A stretch of 64,000 bases of DNA from Lepas anatifera. Taxonomy: Eukaryota > Arthropoda > Thecostraca > Lepadidae. Below the pieces are notes generated by a model. That model had not been told where the DNA came from. It did no database searches and saw only the letters and a list, made by a program, of their open reading frames with translations. The stretch is from the NCBI GenBank assembly GCA_034440635.1, contig JAOTON010002088.1, positions 310,001-374,000 of the forward strand. Reading direction: 5' to 3'. The position numbers and the translations under genes were made by a program. Below, in pieces: positions 32,960 through 45,600 of this stretch. Position 1 is the first letter of the stretch, and each line of letters begins with the position of its first letter.

Positions 32960-34021
32960 TTCAAGAAATGCTGCATCTGCCCCTGATCAGAGGGCTCGTA
33001 TTCGGTCCTGTCCTGATGTTCAAGAAATGCTGCATCTGCCCCTGATCAGAGGGCTCGTATTCGGTCCTGTCCTGATGTTCAAGAAATGCTGCATCTGCCC
33101 CTGATCAGCGGGCTCGTATTCGGTCCTGTCCTGATGTTCAAGAAATGCTGCATCTGCCCCTGATCAGCGGGCTCGTATTCGGTCCTGTCCTGATGTTCAA
33201 GAAATGCTGCATCTGCCCCTGATCCGCGGGCTCGTATTCGGTCCTGTCCTGATGTTCAAGAAATGCTGCATCTGCCCCTGATCAGCGGGCTCGTATTCGG
33301 TCCTGTCCTGATGTTCAAGAAATGCTGCATCTGCCCCTGATCAGCGGGCTCGTATTCGGTCCTGTCCTGATGTTCAAGAAATGCTGCATCTGCCCCTGAT
33401 CAGCGGGCTCGTATTCGGTCCTGTCCTGATGTTCAAGAAATGCTGCATCTGCCCCTGATCAGCGGGCTCGTATTTGGTCCTGTCCTGATGTTCAAGAAAT
33501 GCTGCATCTGCCCCTGATCAGAGGGCTCGTATTCGGTCCTGTCCTGATGTTCAAGAAATGCTGCATCTGCCCCTGATCAGCGGGCTCGTATTCGGTCCTG
33601 TCCTGATGTTCAAGAAATGCTGCATCTGCCCCTGATCAGCGGGCTCGTATTCGGTCCTGTCCTGATGTTCAAGAAATGCTGCATCTGCCCCTGATCAGCG
33701 GGCTCGTATTTGGTCCTGTCCTGATGTTCAAGAAATGCTGCATCTGCCCCTGATCAGAGGGCTCGTATTCGGTCCTGTCCTGATGTTCAAGAAATGCTGC
33801 ATCTGCCCCTGATCAGCGGGCTCGTATTCGGTCCTGTCCTGATGTTCAAGAAATGCTGCATCTGCCCCTGATCAGCGGGCTCGTATTCGGTCCTGTCCTG
33901 ATGTTCAAGAAATGCTGCATCTGCCCCTGATCAGCGGGCTCGTATTCGGTCCTGTCCTGATGTTCAAGAAATGCTGCATCTGCCCCTGGTCAGCGGGCTC
34001 GTATTCGGTCCTGTCCTGATT
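32960..34021 (+). repeat. 59-bp tandem array, 18 copies
   Basis: Eighteen head-to-tail copies at an exact 59-bp spacing (starts at 32960, 33019, 33078 and onward), each beginning 'ttcaagaaatgctgcatctg'. Copies differ at only a few sites: 'cagaggg' or 'cagcggg', and 'tattcgg' or 'tatttgg'. Near identity suggests recent expansion. The unit is not a multiple of three. Confidence 0.97.
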
Positions 34022-37000
34022 GGGCTCGTCGCCAGCGTCATTTAGGATCCTTTCTATGTGCTAGTGAGAGAATATCTACATTTCCTCCTAATAGTCCCGA
34101 AGCGAGAAGAACAACGAGCTCCATGATCCTTTACTCGAACACATGTCGATCTCGAAAGTGTCCCGCGATTTCAACCCCGCTTTTACGTGCTTCTGCATGC
34201 AGCGTCCGTGGCGTGTTGCCGCTCATCAATTTCGCTTTTGCTAGACTAATATTGTTTACGGGCCTGAACCAAATTCTCTCAATTCATTCAATTTAAGTGT
34301 GATTTTTAAAGGCCTAAGTGAACTTCTAATACATGTCCGGGGAAATTTATGGGCGGCTTCTGGTTTGCATGTGTTTCTAAAATTCTGCCAGACTTCAGGG
34401 CTTATCTTTCGCCCTTTCCTGGAGATTGGGCTTTTGCTCCGATGCTAGGGCCTCTAGACGGGATTATCTCAGTCTTCTGTTCAGCCGTTGACCAAAAAGC
34501 AGAATTCGTTTTGTATTTTCTCATTCTGGTGGGATGTGAAGCGTTGGCCCTTATCTTGCCGGGCCAAAATCTGAGCCGGCGTCTGATTGGGTTACTGTAT
34601 GCCCTCCAGCGCCCAATTCTGTTTTCCGAAAATGGACCGAAACTTCCGAAAAGCCCGTCGTTCGCACGTGGTGGGATATGAGATGTTTATATATTTTCGT
34701 CAATTTTGAACGATCACAAACTAGAATAATTAAGTTACCAAAACGTCATTACGATTGGAAACCCATGCCTTGCGTCTGGAAGCCACGCAGCGCTTAAAAT
34801 CTTTGTAATCGCTGCACAGATTAAACGTGACTGCAAGAGATCAGGTTGCCTCTTGGTGTAGGAATGCCATGAAACGGCTGTGAATTTAGTTAGAATGAGC
34901 GAATTTAGTTGAGAAAACAGCAGTAATCCGCCCTCTTTGCAGACTAGCTGTTGTCTCATCGAAATCTGAAATTGCAGATCCCAGAAACTTTCATCTTTAA
35001 TATCTACATTGACATCTAACTTCTGAACAAAGTGATCAAAAATTTCTGAAGCTGCCCGAAGCTATACTGCTGATTTTTTCGAGATAATATATGATCTATC
35101 TTTAAAGGCACATGTCCTGCGTTCGAATTCTTGCCAGATTCTCTAAGTAAGAATAATATAACCAAAATTCCTCCAAGCAGGGTACAGTTGATACTGCATG
35201 ACCGTAGCCTTTCGTGTATGGTCAAACCCCAGAGATTAGTATTATTAAACACAATGACTAACACGGTTGCACCTCTGGGATCAGCGATGAATTCAGAAGC
35301 CGCGGGGTCCTGGCGGCGCCTGCACGTGGGGTGTTGGGCCGGCGACGGCGGTGGCGCGCCATCCCCGCCGCCACGCCGGGGCTTGGGCTGGGGATCGATC
35401 CCTGAGTCGTGTCCCTGCCCATGTCCGGCGCCGGATAACCCGCAGCTGAGCAGCTGAGACCGGCCCGGGCCCAGTGATAAAGCGGTGCCTGCTACCACTA
35501 TCTGAACTCGAAATTCTCAGCTGATATGAGTTTAATGCTCCCATCAGAGTCGGTAGAGGAATTTTGATAACAACACAAGGAAAATATGAGATGTGGGCTG
35601 GTGCGCAACATTGTTTCGCGAAGATGATCCCACCGTGGAGGCCCTGGCTCAGGAGGAAATTCAAAGCTCATCATTTTTAACCCTGGGTATATGTTATGCA
35701 CCTGTACCGGCCCTCAGATATGGTTTGTCGGGTAGAGGTTTTCAAGTCTATCCTCTCGCCTCGCTGCATGTGTGATGCCTTGTAAATAACGCTCGCGCGA
35801 GTGAAGCCAAATATTTTGCACCGGGTATCAGACGGTGTGTGGAGTCTCCCGTGATCTGGAAAGTCGAATCCCCATTTTGCCTCAGCGTGTTTTGACTCAC
35901 TTTTCCTCTCTGTTCATGTATATATGGTGCCTCCTAAAGTTAAATCGATCGGCGAAAGCTGCTGTGGTCCCACCCGGTTAATTCTCTTCGTATTACTGTT
36001 GGAACGCTGATCGTCCTTATGTCATTGGTTAGTTATCGTTTTCTCGATCATTGCCTCACAATCTTGAACGAGAAAACAGCTTCTCTCGCCGAGGTCTTGG
36101 ATTATCTTAAGTTCAAAGGAGGCCTCGTAAATCCAATGTGCCCTGTATGCCGCCGATTTCCGCTGAAATTGACCTGGTGGCAGTGAGCCAGGAGGCCGTG
36201 ACCTGGTTTTCCTTGCAAAGGGTTGATTTGCGCGCAGTATCGGTTTATGGTGTGTGGTCTTGTGGTGGGACTAACTTTGGGGAGAGGGTGTGCTAACCTG
36301 CTCTAACCGCTGGGTGAACTTGGACATCGACGCCGGTGGAGGCCGAACATTTGCACGTAACACTGATGCCAGTTTGGTACGGGCGCAATCAGTAATACTG
36401 CTCCGCCTCAGCGGAAGCAGCAGATTATCTCGAAGCTCGGGAGTATTCTCGGACCCGCGGTCCATGCGGTCGGCTACATTATCCGCATACCCGAGTATGT
36501 AGGAAGAATTGCCGAGGCATCAGAGCGGCCACCACCGGCGTCGGTATCTGGGGACCGCTTCTCGGGTGCCGGGGAGTGCATGCTCGGCTGTCGGCCTCTG
36601 CCCGTGCTGTTGACTAACACTGGTGCCGGTTCTGTGTGGTTCCATGCAGCCGGGAGCTCCTAGGCGGCTGGCGGCGCGCAGGTGATGTGGGGCGGCGCGC
36701 TGGCGGCCGGGGCGCCGGCCGGTCCAGTGCAGCGTCCCGGCCGCCGCCGGCGCGGCGCCGCCCGCCCTCCCAGGTCCAGGGGACGGCAGGCGGGGCCGCC
36801 GCCTCTCGCCCCAGTGCTGGAGCTGGCGTGTGTGCTGCCCACCAGTCACGTACCGGGGCGGCCCGAATGGGTGTGCTGGGGTTTATGTTACCATTAGCCG
36901 TGGGAGCCGGCGCCTGTGACCGAATCGCTGAGCTGGGGCTGACCCAATCTGCTGTGTGGGTGAATCACTTTTGGCTGAATGCGTGAAACAGAAGTACCGC

Positions 37001-37119
37001 CGACAGTGATGTGTCAAAAAAAGTCGCTCGTAGCCAGTGGGCACTGTTTCAAGTCGTTTGTCACACTTGTTCCCCATGTAAGAAGGTCGTGTGTGACGGG
37101 CAGACGTTCGCACTGCTGG
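34022..37119. other. no gene recognised
   Basis: Intergenic sequence of mixed composition. CpG-rich patches at about 35290-35420 and 36640-36850 yield short shadow frames on both strands but nothing conserved. Confidence 0.45.
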
Positions 37120-37620
37120 TGCGAGTTACGGTAACCCTGCGTTGTGCGCCGTTAAAGGTTGAGGCGGCCTGGAGGACGTGAGCCGTATTGTGAGAGAGAT
37201 ATGCTGTGGTGTGATGTGCGCTGCCCTGTTAGTATGCGTGGTGTGACGTGGGTTCTTTTGTGACAGGTGAGCTGTTTTGCGACAGACGCATGCTGTGGTG
37301 TGATGTGAGCTGTTTTGTGACAGGTACGTCCTGTAGAGCGATGTTAACTTGTGTGAAAGACGCATGCTGAAGTGTGATGTGGGTGCATTGTTAGGTATCC
37401 GTGGTTTAATGTGTGCTGTTTTGTGAGAGACACTTGTTGAGCGATCTAAGCTTTGTTGTGAGATAGACGTGCTGTCGAGTGATGCGACTGTGCTGTTAAA
37501 GACGCCTGTTATAGGGAATAATTTGAGCTGTGTTGTGAGGGGCCCGTGCTGTGGAGTGATGCGAGTTAAGTGGCTGGACGTCCGCGTTAGCTGTGTTGTG
37601 ATGTGAGCTGTATTGATGTG
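37120..37620 (+). repeat. degenerate 'gctgtgttgtga' repeats
   Basis: Irregular, diverged copies of a 35-50 bp motif combining 'gtgtgatgtgagctgttttgtga' fragments and 'agacgcatgctg', such as near 37195, 37265, 37300 and 37360. The period is too variable to define. Confidence 0.6.
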
Positions 37621-38249
37621 TGAATGAGTGGCGGAGCCGCCGTGCCCGCATCAGCTTTCACACTATGATCTCACCGGTCCCGTCCGGCTCTGTAACTGTA
37701 GTTAGCGATAGGCGCGGGCCCGGTCTCAGCTGCGACGGCTGCTCGCTGAGGGTGCTGCGTAAGCACTGCGCCCTCGAGCCGTGGGGCGCGCCCAAATGTA
37801 CTTAACTAGCGTGTTTAGAAGGGTAGCAGGGGTCTGTAGTCTTCATAGGGTTAGGCTAACGACTGTTCGGCTCCGGGGCTCTTGCCAGGGTGGAATTTGG
37901 AGAACGTGGTGGCAAGCTTGCATGCACTTTTCTCGACATATCAAGGAAAACGTAAATTGCAAAGGGCCTAACTCCATTATAATTGCAGCTGACCACCGCT
38001 CAGAACGAAGTGGATTGAGATGGTGTAGTTTGGTGGTAGTTTCCCAGTTTTTACTTTGCTCTTTGTGCGGGAACCAGTCGGGACGTTGCACTGCACGTCG
38101 CGCGCGCTCCCGTTAGAGACGTGCTGTAGATTGGATTAGCGTGGCTTGACATTAGGCGCCGTAGTGTGTGACGACCGTGGTAGCCGAACTGGGTGTAGTG
38201 ATGTGTGTGTTCAGTTCTTAGTCGTCCTGTCTCTGTGTACACCTTGCGG
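37621..38249. other. no gene recognised
   Basis: Unremarkable intergenic sequence before the 50-bp array. Confidence 0.4.
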
Positions 38250-39756
38250 ATGAATGTGTGTGGTAGTGGTCCGTGTGGGCAGTTTCTGCGGGTGAGCGTG
38301 CGTACAAGTGTCTGTATGTGCAGTTTCTGCCTGCCGAATAGCGTGCGTACCAGTGTGGTAGTGGTCTGTATGTGCAGCTTCTGTCGGTGAGCGTGCGTAC
38401 CAGTGTGGCAGTGGTCCGTGTGAGCAGTTTCTGCCGGTGAGCGTACGTACCAGTGGTCTGTATGTGCAGTTTCTGCCGAACAGCGTGCGTACCAGTGTGG
38501 CAGTGGTCTGTGTGGGCAGTTTCTGTCATTGAGCGAGTGTGCAGTTTCTGCCGGGGCGTGCGTACTAGTGTGGCAGTGGTCCGTGTTGGCAGTTTCTGTC
38601 GAACAGCGTGCGTACCAGTGTGGCAGTGGTCCGTGTGTGCAGTTTCTGCCGGTGAGCGTGCGTACCAGTGTGGCAGTGGTCCGTGTGTGCAGTTTCTGCC
38701 GGCGAGCGTGCGTACCAGTGTGGCAGTGGTCCGTGTGTGCAGTTTCTGCCGGTGAGCGTGCGTACCAGTGTGGCAGTGGTCCGTGTGTGCAGTTTCTGCC
38801 GGTGAGCGTGCGTACCAGTGTGGCAGTGGTCCGTGTGTGCAGTTTCTGCCGGTGAGCGTGCGTGCCAGTGTGGCAGTGGTCCGTGTGTGCAGTTTCTGCC
38901 GGTGAGCGTGCGTGCCAGTGTGGCAGTGGTCCGTGTGTGCAGTTTCTGCCGGTGAGCGTGCGTACCAGTGTGGCAGTGGTCCGTGTGTGCAGTTTCTGCC
39001 GGCGAGCGTGCGTACCAGTGTGGCAGTGGTCCGTGTGTGCAGTTTCTGCCGGTGAGCGTGCGTACCAGTGTGGCAGTGGTCCGTGTGTGCAGTTTCTGCC
39101 GGCGAGCGTGCGTGCCAGTGTGGCAGTGGTCCGTGTGTGCAGTTTCTGCCGGCGAGCGTGCGTACCAGTGTGGCAGTGGTCCGTGTGTGCAGTTTCTGCC
39201 GGCGAGCGTGCGTACCAGTGTGGCAGTGGTCCGTGTGTGCAGTTTCTGCCGGCGAGCGTGCGTACCAGTGTGGCAGTGGTCCGTGTGTGCAGTTTCTGCC
39301 GGTGAGCGTGCGTGCCAGTGTGGCAGTGGTCCGTGTGGGCAGTTTCTGCCGGTGAGCGTGCGTACCAGTGTGGCAGTGGTCCGTGTGTGCAGTTTCTGCC
39401 GGTGAGCGTGCGTACCAGTGTGGCAGTGGTCCGTGTGTGCAGTTTCTGCCGGTGAGCGTGCGTGCCAGTGTGGCAGTGGTCCGTGTGTGCAGTTTCTGCC
39501 GGTGAGCGTGCGTACCAGTGTGGCAGTGGTCCGTGTGTGCAGTTTCTGCCGGTGAGCGTGCGTGCCAGTGTGGCAGTGGTCCGTGTGTGCAGTTTCTGCC
39601 GGTGAGCGTGCGTGCCAGTGTGGCAGTGGTCCGTGTGTGCAGTTTCTGCCGGTGAGCGTGCGTACCAGTGTGGCAGTGGTCCGTGTGTGCAGTTTCTGCC
39701 GGTGAGCGTGCGTACCAGTGTGGCAGTGGTATGTGAAGCGTGCGTGCCAGTGAAGG
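38250..39756 (+). repeat. 50-bp tandem array, about 30 copies
   Basis: Unit: 'gagcgtgcgtaccagtgtgg' plus 'cagtggtccgtgtgtgcagt' plus 'ttctgccggt', 50 bp. It is very regular from about 38590 to 39720 and diverged at the left edge. Copies vary mainly at 'gtacc'/'gtgcc' and 'cggt'/'cggc'. Because no stop exists in any minus-strand frame and 50 is not a multiple of three, overlapping frames of 424-587 codons appear. I treat them as artefacts. Confidence 0.97.
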
Positions 39757-40730
39757 ACGTGAACTGTTGGTTTTGCCGTGGACGTGCATGTACACCCCGC
39801 CTCCGCCGCGTCACCCTGCTGTAGTTGATTTATCTGCATTCGCTGACGCGATCGGTGCGGTCTGAGTTGATCCGTCGTCGTTTTGTTTTTAGTGTGGGCA
39901 AGCAGCTAGAGCGTGGTGCGGCGCGCTGGCGGCAGCGCCCCGCCCGCTCCCTCCCACACACCACCGGCATTCCCGTGAGAGCCTCAGCTGTGATTGGGGC
40001 GATCGTCCTGCGGCTGGGACCTGGGCGGCTAGTCGGCGACGGCCGCCCAAGAAGAGGCCGCACCACGCTTGTGCTGCCATCTGTGCACGACGGAAACGGG
40101 CCGAACTGTGCGCGCTGAAAGACACTGGGTCCGCGATCGGCGATATGGGCTTGCTCTTCATAATTGTCTCCCGCTCCTCTCTGTTTTTGGCGTGATGTGA
40201 TCGGTGTTGAGTAGTGGATACGTGTGTTATATATACAGGTCCCACCATAGCTAGCGCTGTCTCAGCCGCATGGTGCTGAATAGCCGCGTCCGATTATTTA
40301 TGTACGTATACATATATGTAAGTAATATAACTATAATCTACCTTGGATAGATGTGTGGTCTGGCATTATGGCGCGAGGCCGAGGACGGGTGGCTCCCGCA
40401 GCGCGCGGGTTCGGGTCACACCCCGCCCTGTTATCATTTAATACACAGCTGACGCGAGCACGCTGGTGTGGGAGCGGGTCGATCGGGACGCCAGAGAACC
40501 GGTCACCGACTGCGCCGGCCGTGACAGCAAGGCTCCGCTTATTCCTTGAATTCGCATTACTTCATTCTTAACGATTCTCGAGCCCGCGCTGAACGAGCTA
40601 TCAGGTACTGTATCTCATTGCGGCACTAAACACGCGTCCGGTCGGGAATACCCAGCGCGTGCAGGGCTTGAATTATTTAAACAAAATGGTATATGCTCAT
40701 CGCCATTCTGAGTGTTTGCCCTCCACCCCA
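39757..40730. other. no gene recognised
   Basis: CpG-rich around 39920-40080, with a short 'tatgtacgtatacatatatg' stretch near 40300. No conserved coding signal was seen. Confidence 0.4.
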
Positions 40731-40770
40731 GCAACCCACTTCACGCATGTTCGTGCGTGAAGTGGGTTGC
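40731..40770. repeat. perfect 17-bp hairpin
   Basis: GCAACCCACTTCACGCA (40731-40747), a six-base loop, then the exact complement TGCGTGAAGTGGGTTGC (40754-40770). It lies 25 bp outside the TTAA MITE. No oligo-T run or gene end is adjacent, so a terminator role is not supported. Confidence 0.85.
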
Positions 40771-40799
40771 TTCAGTCGGGGTGAGAGCAGCCCACTTAA

Positions 40800-41269
40800 A
40801 GGGGATGTGGCACCTTCACAACGTGATTTTAACTGAGTTGTAAAGCAGGTCGGAAAACCCGGTACTCCATATTTCATTTGTCTTGGAACTCTATATTTCC
40901 ATAGAAAAAAGCTAAAACCTACCTGACACCAGCCCCCTCAGCCCCCGTCGCCGGCGGTCATTGTTGTGAGCTACTGGTGTGACGACGTATGCTGACGTCA
41001 CGATGAGCATCAGCCAATCGAAGCCCTTGAAGCGTTTCAAGTATGGTAGTGGTTGCCAGATCGTGACATCATCCACAGGCTTTATTATATTTATACTTAT
41101 ATTAACTCGCTATATTTATTTCCTTTTCTAGAGGAGTATTTTTAAAAACCAAATATTGAGCTTATTGTACATTTTTTCAAAGAAATCGTGAGTGGTTTCA
41201 TTATTTTTGACTAGAACTACGCCTAATAACACTAAATTCCAGGATTGCGACCAAGGTGCCACATTCCCT
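40800..41269 (-). mobile_element. TTAA-flanked MITE, copy 2
   Basis: AGGGGATGTGGCACCTT at the left, AAGGTGCCACATTCCCT at the right, flanked by TTAA at 40796-40799 and 41270-41273. It is the inverse of copy 1 at 9302-9748; shared blocks include the reverse complement of 'aaatatggagtaccgggttt'. It is 470 bp with no transposase. Confidence 0.82.
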
Positions 41270-41273
41270 TTAA

Positions 41274-42547
41274 TGCCTTGTTTATGCACGAACACCCGCC
41301 GCCTCAATTCCGCAGGGGCTGTGCGCTTTCTGCTACAAGGGTTCTTAAGAGCTTTACTGGGGGGACCTGTACGCCATTGAAAATTGGCCACTCATCCCTC
41401 CCTTTTTAGCAACGGGACAAGACTTAACTTCCCCATTTGCGACAGACGAACGCCAACATGAGGCTCGAGAATCTTTGCGCGAAATCTAGCTTTGGCCGCA
41501 ATAGGCCCTTGTGCGATGTTCCCGGTACAAGAACATTGCATTCATTCAAATCGCAGGAGCAAACCAGATCTGGCAGATAAAGCGCTGCGGTCAGTTGTAT
41601 GCACCTATGTCCGGGTACCACACAGACTACAGCCAAGCTGTTACTCACTACGGATGTCGAGAGCGGTACCTATGTCGAATGGAATCTAGCTGGTTTCAAA
41701 GTGGACAGATGAGCTGATTCCGAGGTGGGATCGCAACTGCCACGTTTCCGGGGGCGCCGTACAACCACCCGGTTCCATCGGGCCTTCCAGTGGCTCCAGT
41801 CGGACGCGAACGCAGCGCTCATCTTCCGTGGTAGTCACCGGCATTCACTAGTGCGAAAAGGTGGGACGTTTTCAGTGGGCGTCACCGCATGTATTGATTT
41901 GTCACGACTTCCGCCAGTAGTGCGGCAAATTCGTAAGTTCATCATGGCGATATAGCTATGACGTCTGCACAGCACAGTACAACAACGTTGGCGCGCCGAC
42001 CCGCGCGGCGCGGCCGGCGCGCCGCCGGACAGCGCGCGAACAAGTGGCGCCAACATCCCGCGCCACCGCCGGCCCCGCGCGGGTCGTTCCCACCCAAAAC
42101 AATCGCTCACACACATGAAAAAGTTACACAGATACAAAACAGTCTCATCACAGTTACCCTTCACAACGCAGTCCGCGGTCGCGTTGAATGCAGAACCATG
42201 ACAGTCTGATGTGTCCGTACCTCGGGGTTTGACGCCAAGGAAAACGGTACTTCCCACACAACGCCATAGGGTTGGCAATCAGGAGAGAGACCATTGCACG
42301 TGGTTCCAACATAAAACAACGATGAACTTTCAATCAGCATCACTAATAATTCCCATATACATTTCCACCGCGCAATTGACTGCAGCACTGGCCCCAGGAC
42401 GTCCAGCCGACCGCAGGGCCGTGAACGTTATGGATGACGCTGTAGGCTTATGACGACAAATGAGATGGACCGTTCGGAGCCGGCCCCAACACCGAGGGCC
42501 GATCACTTGAGAATTCCGCGCCAAGACCGCCGCTGACCGCTATACTA
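41274..42547. other. no gene recognised; 3' flank of ATAD3
   Basis: Contains a very CpG-rich patch at 41985-42085 with overlapping short frames. The ATAD3 3' UTR must begin here on the minus strand, but I found no convincing AATAAA on that strand within the first few hundred bases. Confidence 0.4.
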
Positions 42548-42622
42548 CTACTCCCAGTTCCAGTTTTTGTCGCCTGGTGCGGCGTAGCCCTCGTTCCTCT
42601 CCTCTTCGCTGAGCCACTCCAT
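42548..42622 (-). CDS. ATAD3: ATAD3 exon 11 (C-terminus)
   Basis: Acceptor CCAACAG|ATG. It encodes [20 protein letters not shown] and WNWE, then TAG followed directly by a second TAG. The Trp-rich, acidic tail is short, as in the family, but its sequence is not conserved, so this exon rests on phase and position. Confidence 0.8.
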   Translation of the reverse strand: MEWLSEEERNEGYAAPGDKNWNWE

Positions 42623-45600
42623 CTGTTGGACACATGGTCGACGGGTTACACGGGAGATACAGTCAGCACCGACAACGCTGCTGTACATAGAAGAGGGCCT
42701 CGGCATCAAGCAAATGAGATCTGAAGTGAACGGACATGTTTCGTTGGGTTTGAGTCCTATAGCAGACGTGGAATTTTTCTCCCTCTCCCCACCTTTTCCT
42801 TGCCCTTGCTCTCTCCAATTACTGGCTAACTCGTGACAGCGGTGATTCAGCTGAGGCGGGAAGATGTTACCAATTGCAAATGAGGTCTGCACGAGGAAGG
42901 AATTGCGCCTGTATTTAAAAAACCAACGGGAAAGGTATTTGATTTCGTGACGTAACCTGCCAATCGCCCACCTTTTTTCGGTTCTGCCGCACGGCGTCCT
43001 GTACGCGTGCCATCACCATCTCTTCGTTGAGCACGCCGTCCTCGCTGGCGTAGGCGGCCGCCTGCCAGGCCACGCCCAGCTTGGCGATCTCCCGGCCCGA
43101 CAGTCCCGCCGTCTGCAGCGCGATCCGCTGCGCCACCGCGCCGTAGTCGAACTTACCCACCTTCAGCCGCCTGAGCACGTCAACACGTCCGGTCAGCCGC
43201 TCTGCGCGTCTCAGACAAGGCAACGGGCGCCGACCCCGGCTACCGGGACAAGACCACGGGCCAGCCCTAACTGCCTCAGTAGGGCCTATAGGTCAACACC
43301 GTACCACACAGGTAGAAGTTGATGAGCGCTGGTCGTTGGCATATAAACCCAACGATGAAATCAGGAAGCCGCACGCCAGGCGACCACGGTTCAATTTCGT
43401 GAGAAAAAATGACAATCAAAATGGCGTTTTCACCTCGGCCTGTGCATTGACAGCGAACTGCATTTACTCCGCTGGGTACCTGCCTAACCTAAGCGTGCTT
43501 CAGTACTAAAGACGAAGGGGTGACTTACTTCGCGCCCTGTGTGGCGGGCTCGAGGACGAACTTCTGGAAGTAGAGGCGGGCCAGCCGCTCCCGCTCCTGC
43601 AGGCCGGGCAGCGCAAACTCCACCATTTCGTCCAACCTGCCCGGCGCACGGATGACGTCAGCGCAGCGTGCCGGCGGTGAGATACAGTGAATAAGCGCAG
43701 GAGAGGCGGTGCTGTCACCACAGTCTTACATCTGACATCAGGACCGGCCGCCACGCAACGGTGTAAAGCCTGTTTACGCCCGGTATTCTCTCACGGCTTT
43801 TCCACATCGGAGCACCGTGAAGTCTAATGGCGACCAACAATGCAGGTTAATTGAATTTGTTTGGGCTCGCCACGATCTAGTCCAAATTTGCCAGCAACAA
43901 TCTATCCGTCATTTAGTTTCAGGGGGTTGTTCAGGGCGGAGAACCGTCGTCTGGCTTCAACACCCGTATGGTCACGCCAGCCCAGTCAATCTCAGTCTCT
44001 GCCCAGCTCAATCCCCCCGCCTCCGCCTCTGCCCCACCTGTCGTTGATGGCCCAGTCGAACTGCTGCGGCGTGTTGGAGGCCAGCACCAGCATCAACCTG
44101 TCACTCTGGTCGCCGGTCCGGTAGAGGAAGGCGTTGAGGGAGGCACGCAGGTCCTCTGAGATGTGTTCGGAACTACGCTTCCGCAGGAAGGCGTCCGCCT
44201 CGTCAACGAACATAATCAGACCTGGGGAGGGGAGCAGGCTGTCATACAAGGGGTCACAGGACGACAGGGTGAGCGCGCTGTCACACAGGGGGTCTGCAGA
44301 TGACAGGCAAGATACCTTTACTTAATGACAGGACGGGTGAGCTGCCACACTGGGTTTGAAATCAGACACATTAACGTTGTAACTAGGACATGGAGGAACA
44401 ACTGTTTCGACTGTACATGTATAATATATATGTACATGTATATAATATAATATATAATATAATGTATATAATATGTGCGTGTATATAATATATGTACATG
44501 TATAACGCACGGTCTGAAATGCTTACCTTCCTTGCTCGGGAGGAATATAATCTGACAATTCAGATACCCCAGCTTATTGGCAACCTTAGACGTGAGACAA
44601 ATTCGAAAATAGGAAGGTATGATACAATCATATTCAAAGGGAGCAAAAACAAACTACGAAACTACTAACAGCTAGCATGTGTGCAAAGAAGGCAGCGCAT
44701 TCAATCGCTCCGCAGCAGTGGTGCCACCACGCGGAGAGAGCGCACCTTTGCGGGAGGTGTTGGCCCAGTCGAAGACACGGTGGATGGCGGTGACCCCGTC
44801 ACGTCCCATCGGAGCCACGTCGCCGCCCGTCAGAATGGCGAAATCCATTCCGGAGGCCTTGGCCAGCTTCTGCGGGACAGAGGGCTCTTCAGTAGCAAAG
44901 CTAGTGCAAAACGGACTCTGGATTTTCGACGAGACCCGGTGGGATTGTTGGGACCCGATGGTATTGCTAAGTTCTAAGGCCTTGGTTGGGACATGCCGAA
45001 AGCGTTGGGGCAATACAGGTTTGTTTACATCGGAAGCTGGGCAGGTAATGGCGGCAGTGGACGGCACTTCAAGTCAAGCGCGCATCTTAGTAAGCCTAAT
45101 CAGCTCTGAAAAAATCACCGAATTATTCTGCTTGCAATGCACATAGGCCGAGGAAGTAGGCCTGACATTTTAATGTAGCGACGCCTTGAAAGACTCGAGT
45201 TGTGAGACGTATCAATATTATCCACGTTGCCTTCTGCTATGTCTGGGACGCTGTCCGGGTAATTCCAGCACCGCCTGGGAGGAAGATGGATGGGACGCTG
45301 TACCAGGAGAGGGAGGACAGCTGCGCGCTGTCGAGGACCGGGCATCTGCGATTTATTACCAGCAGAGGTGCGAGACATCCCTGAGTAGTCACGGGCGCAT
45401 GCGCGTGGCATCCGAATCTCGTACCGGCAGAGGCCAGGGATATATTCCGGGAGTTATCACCGGCAGGGATCAGGGATATATTCCGGGAGTTATCACCGGC
45501 AGGGATCAGGGATATATTCCGGGAGTCGTTACCATCAGGGATATATTCCGGGAGTTATCACCGGCAGGGGCCAGGGATACATTCCGGGAGTTATCACCGG

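Noticed and set aside
32960..34021. CRISPR-like regular array
   Set aside because: Repeats are contiguous with no unique spacers and the context is a eukaryotic intergenic region.
38051..39839. Minus-strand frames of 424, 525 and 587 codons, and plus-strand frames, through the 50-bp array
   Set aside because: Pure tandem-repeat artefacts: the same region is open in several frames on both strands.
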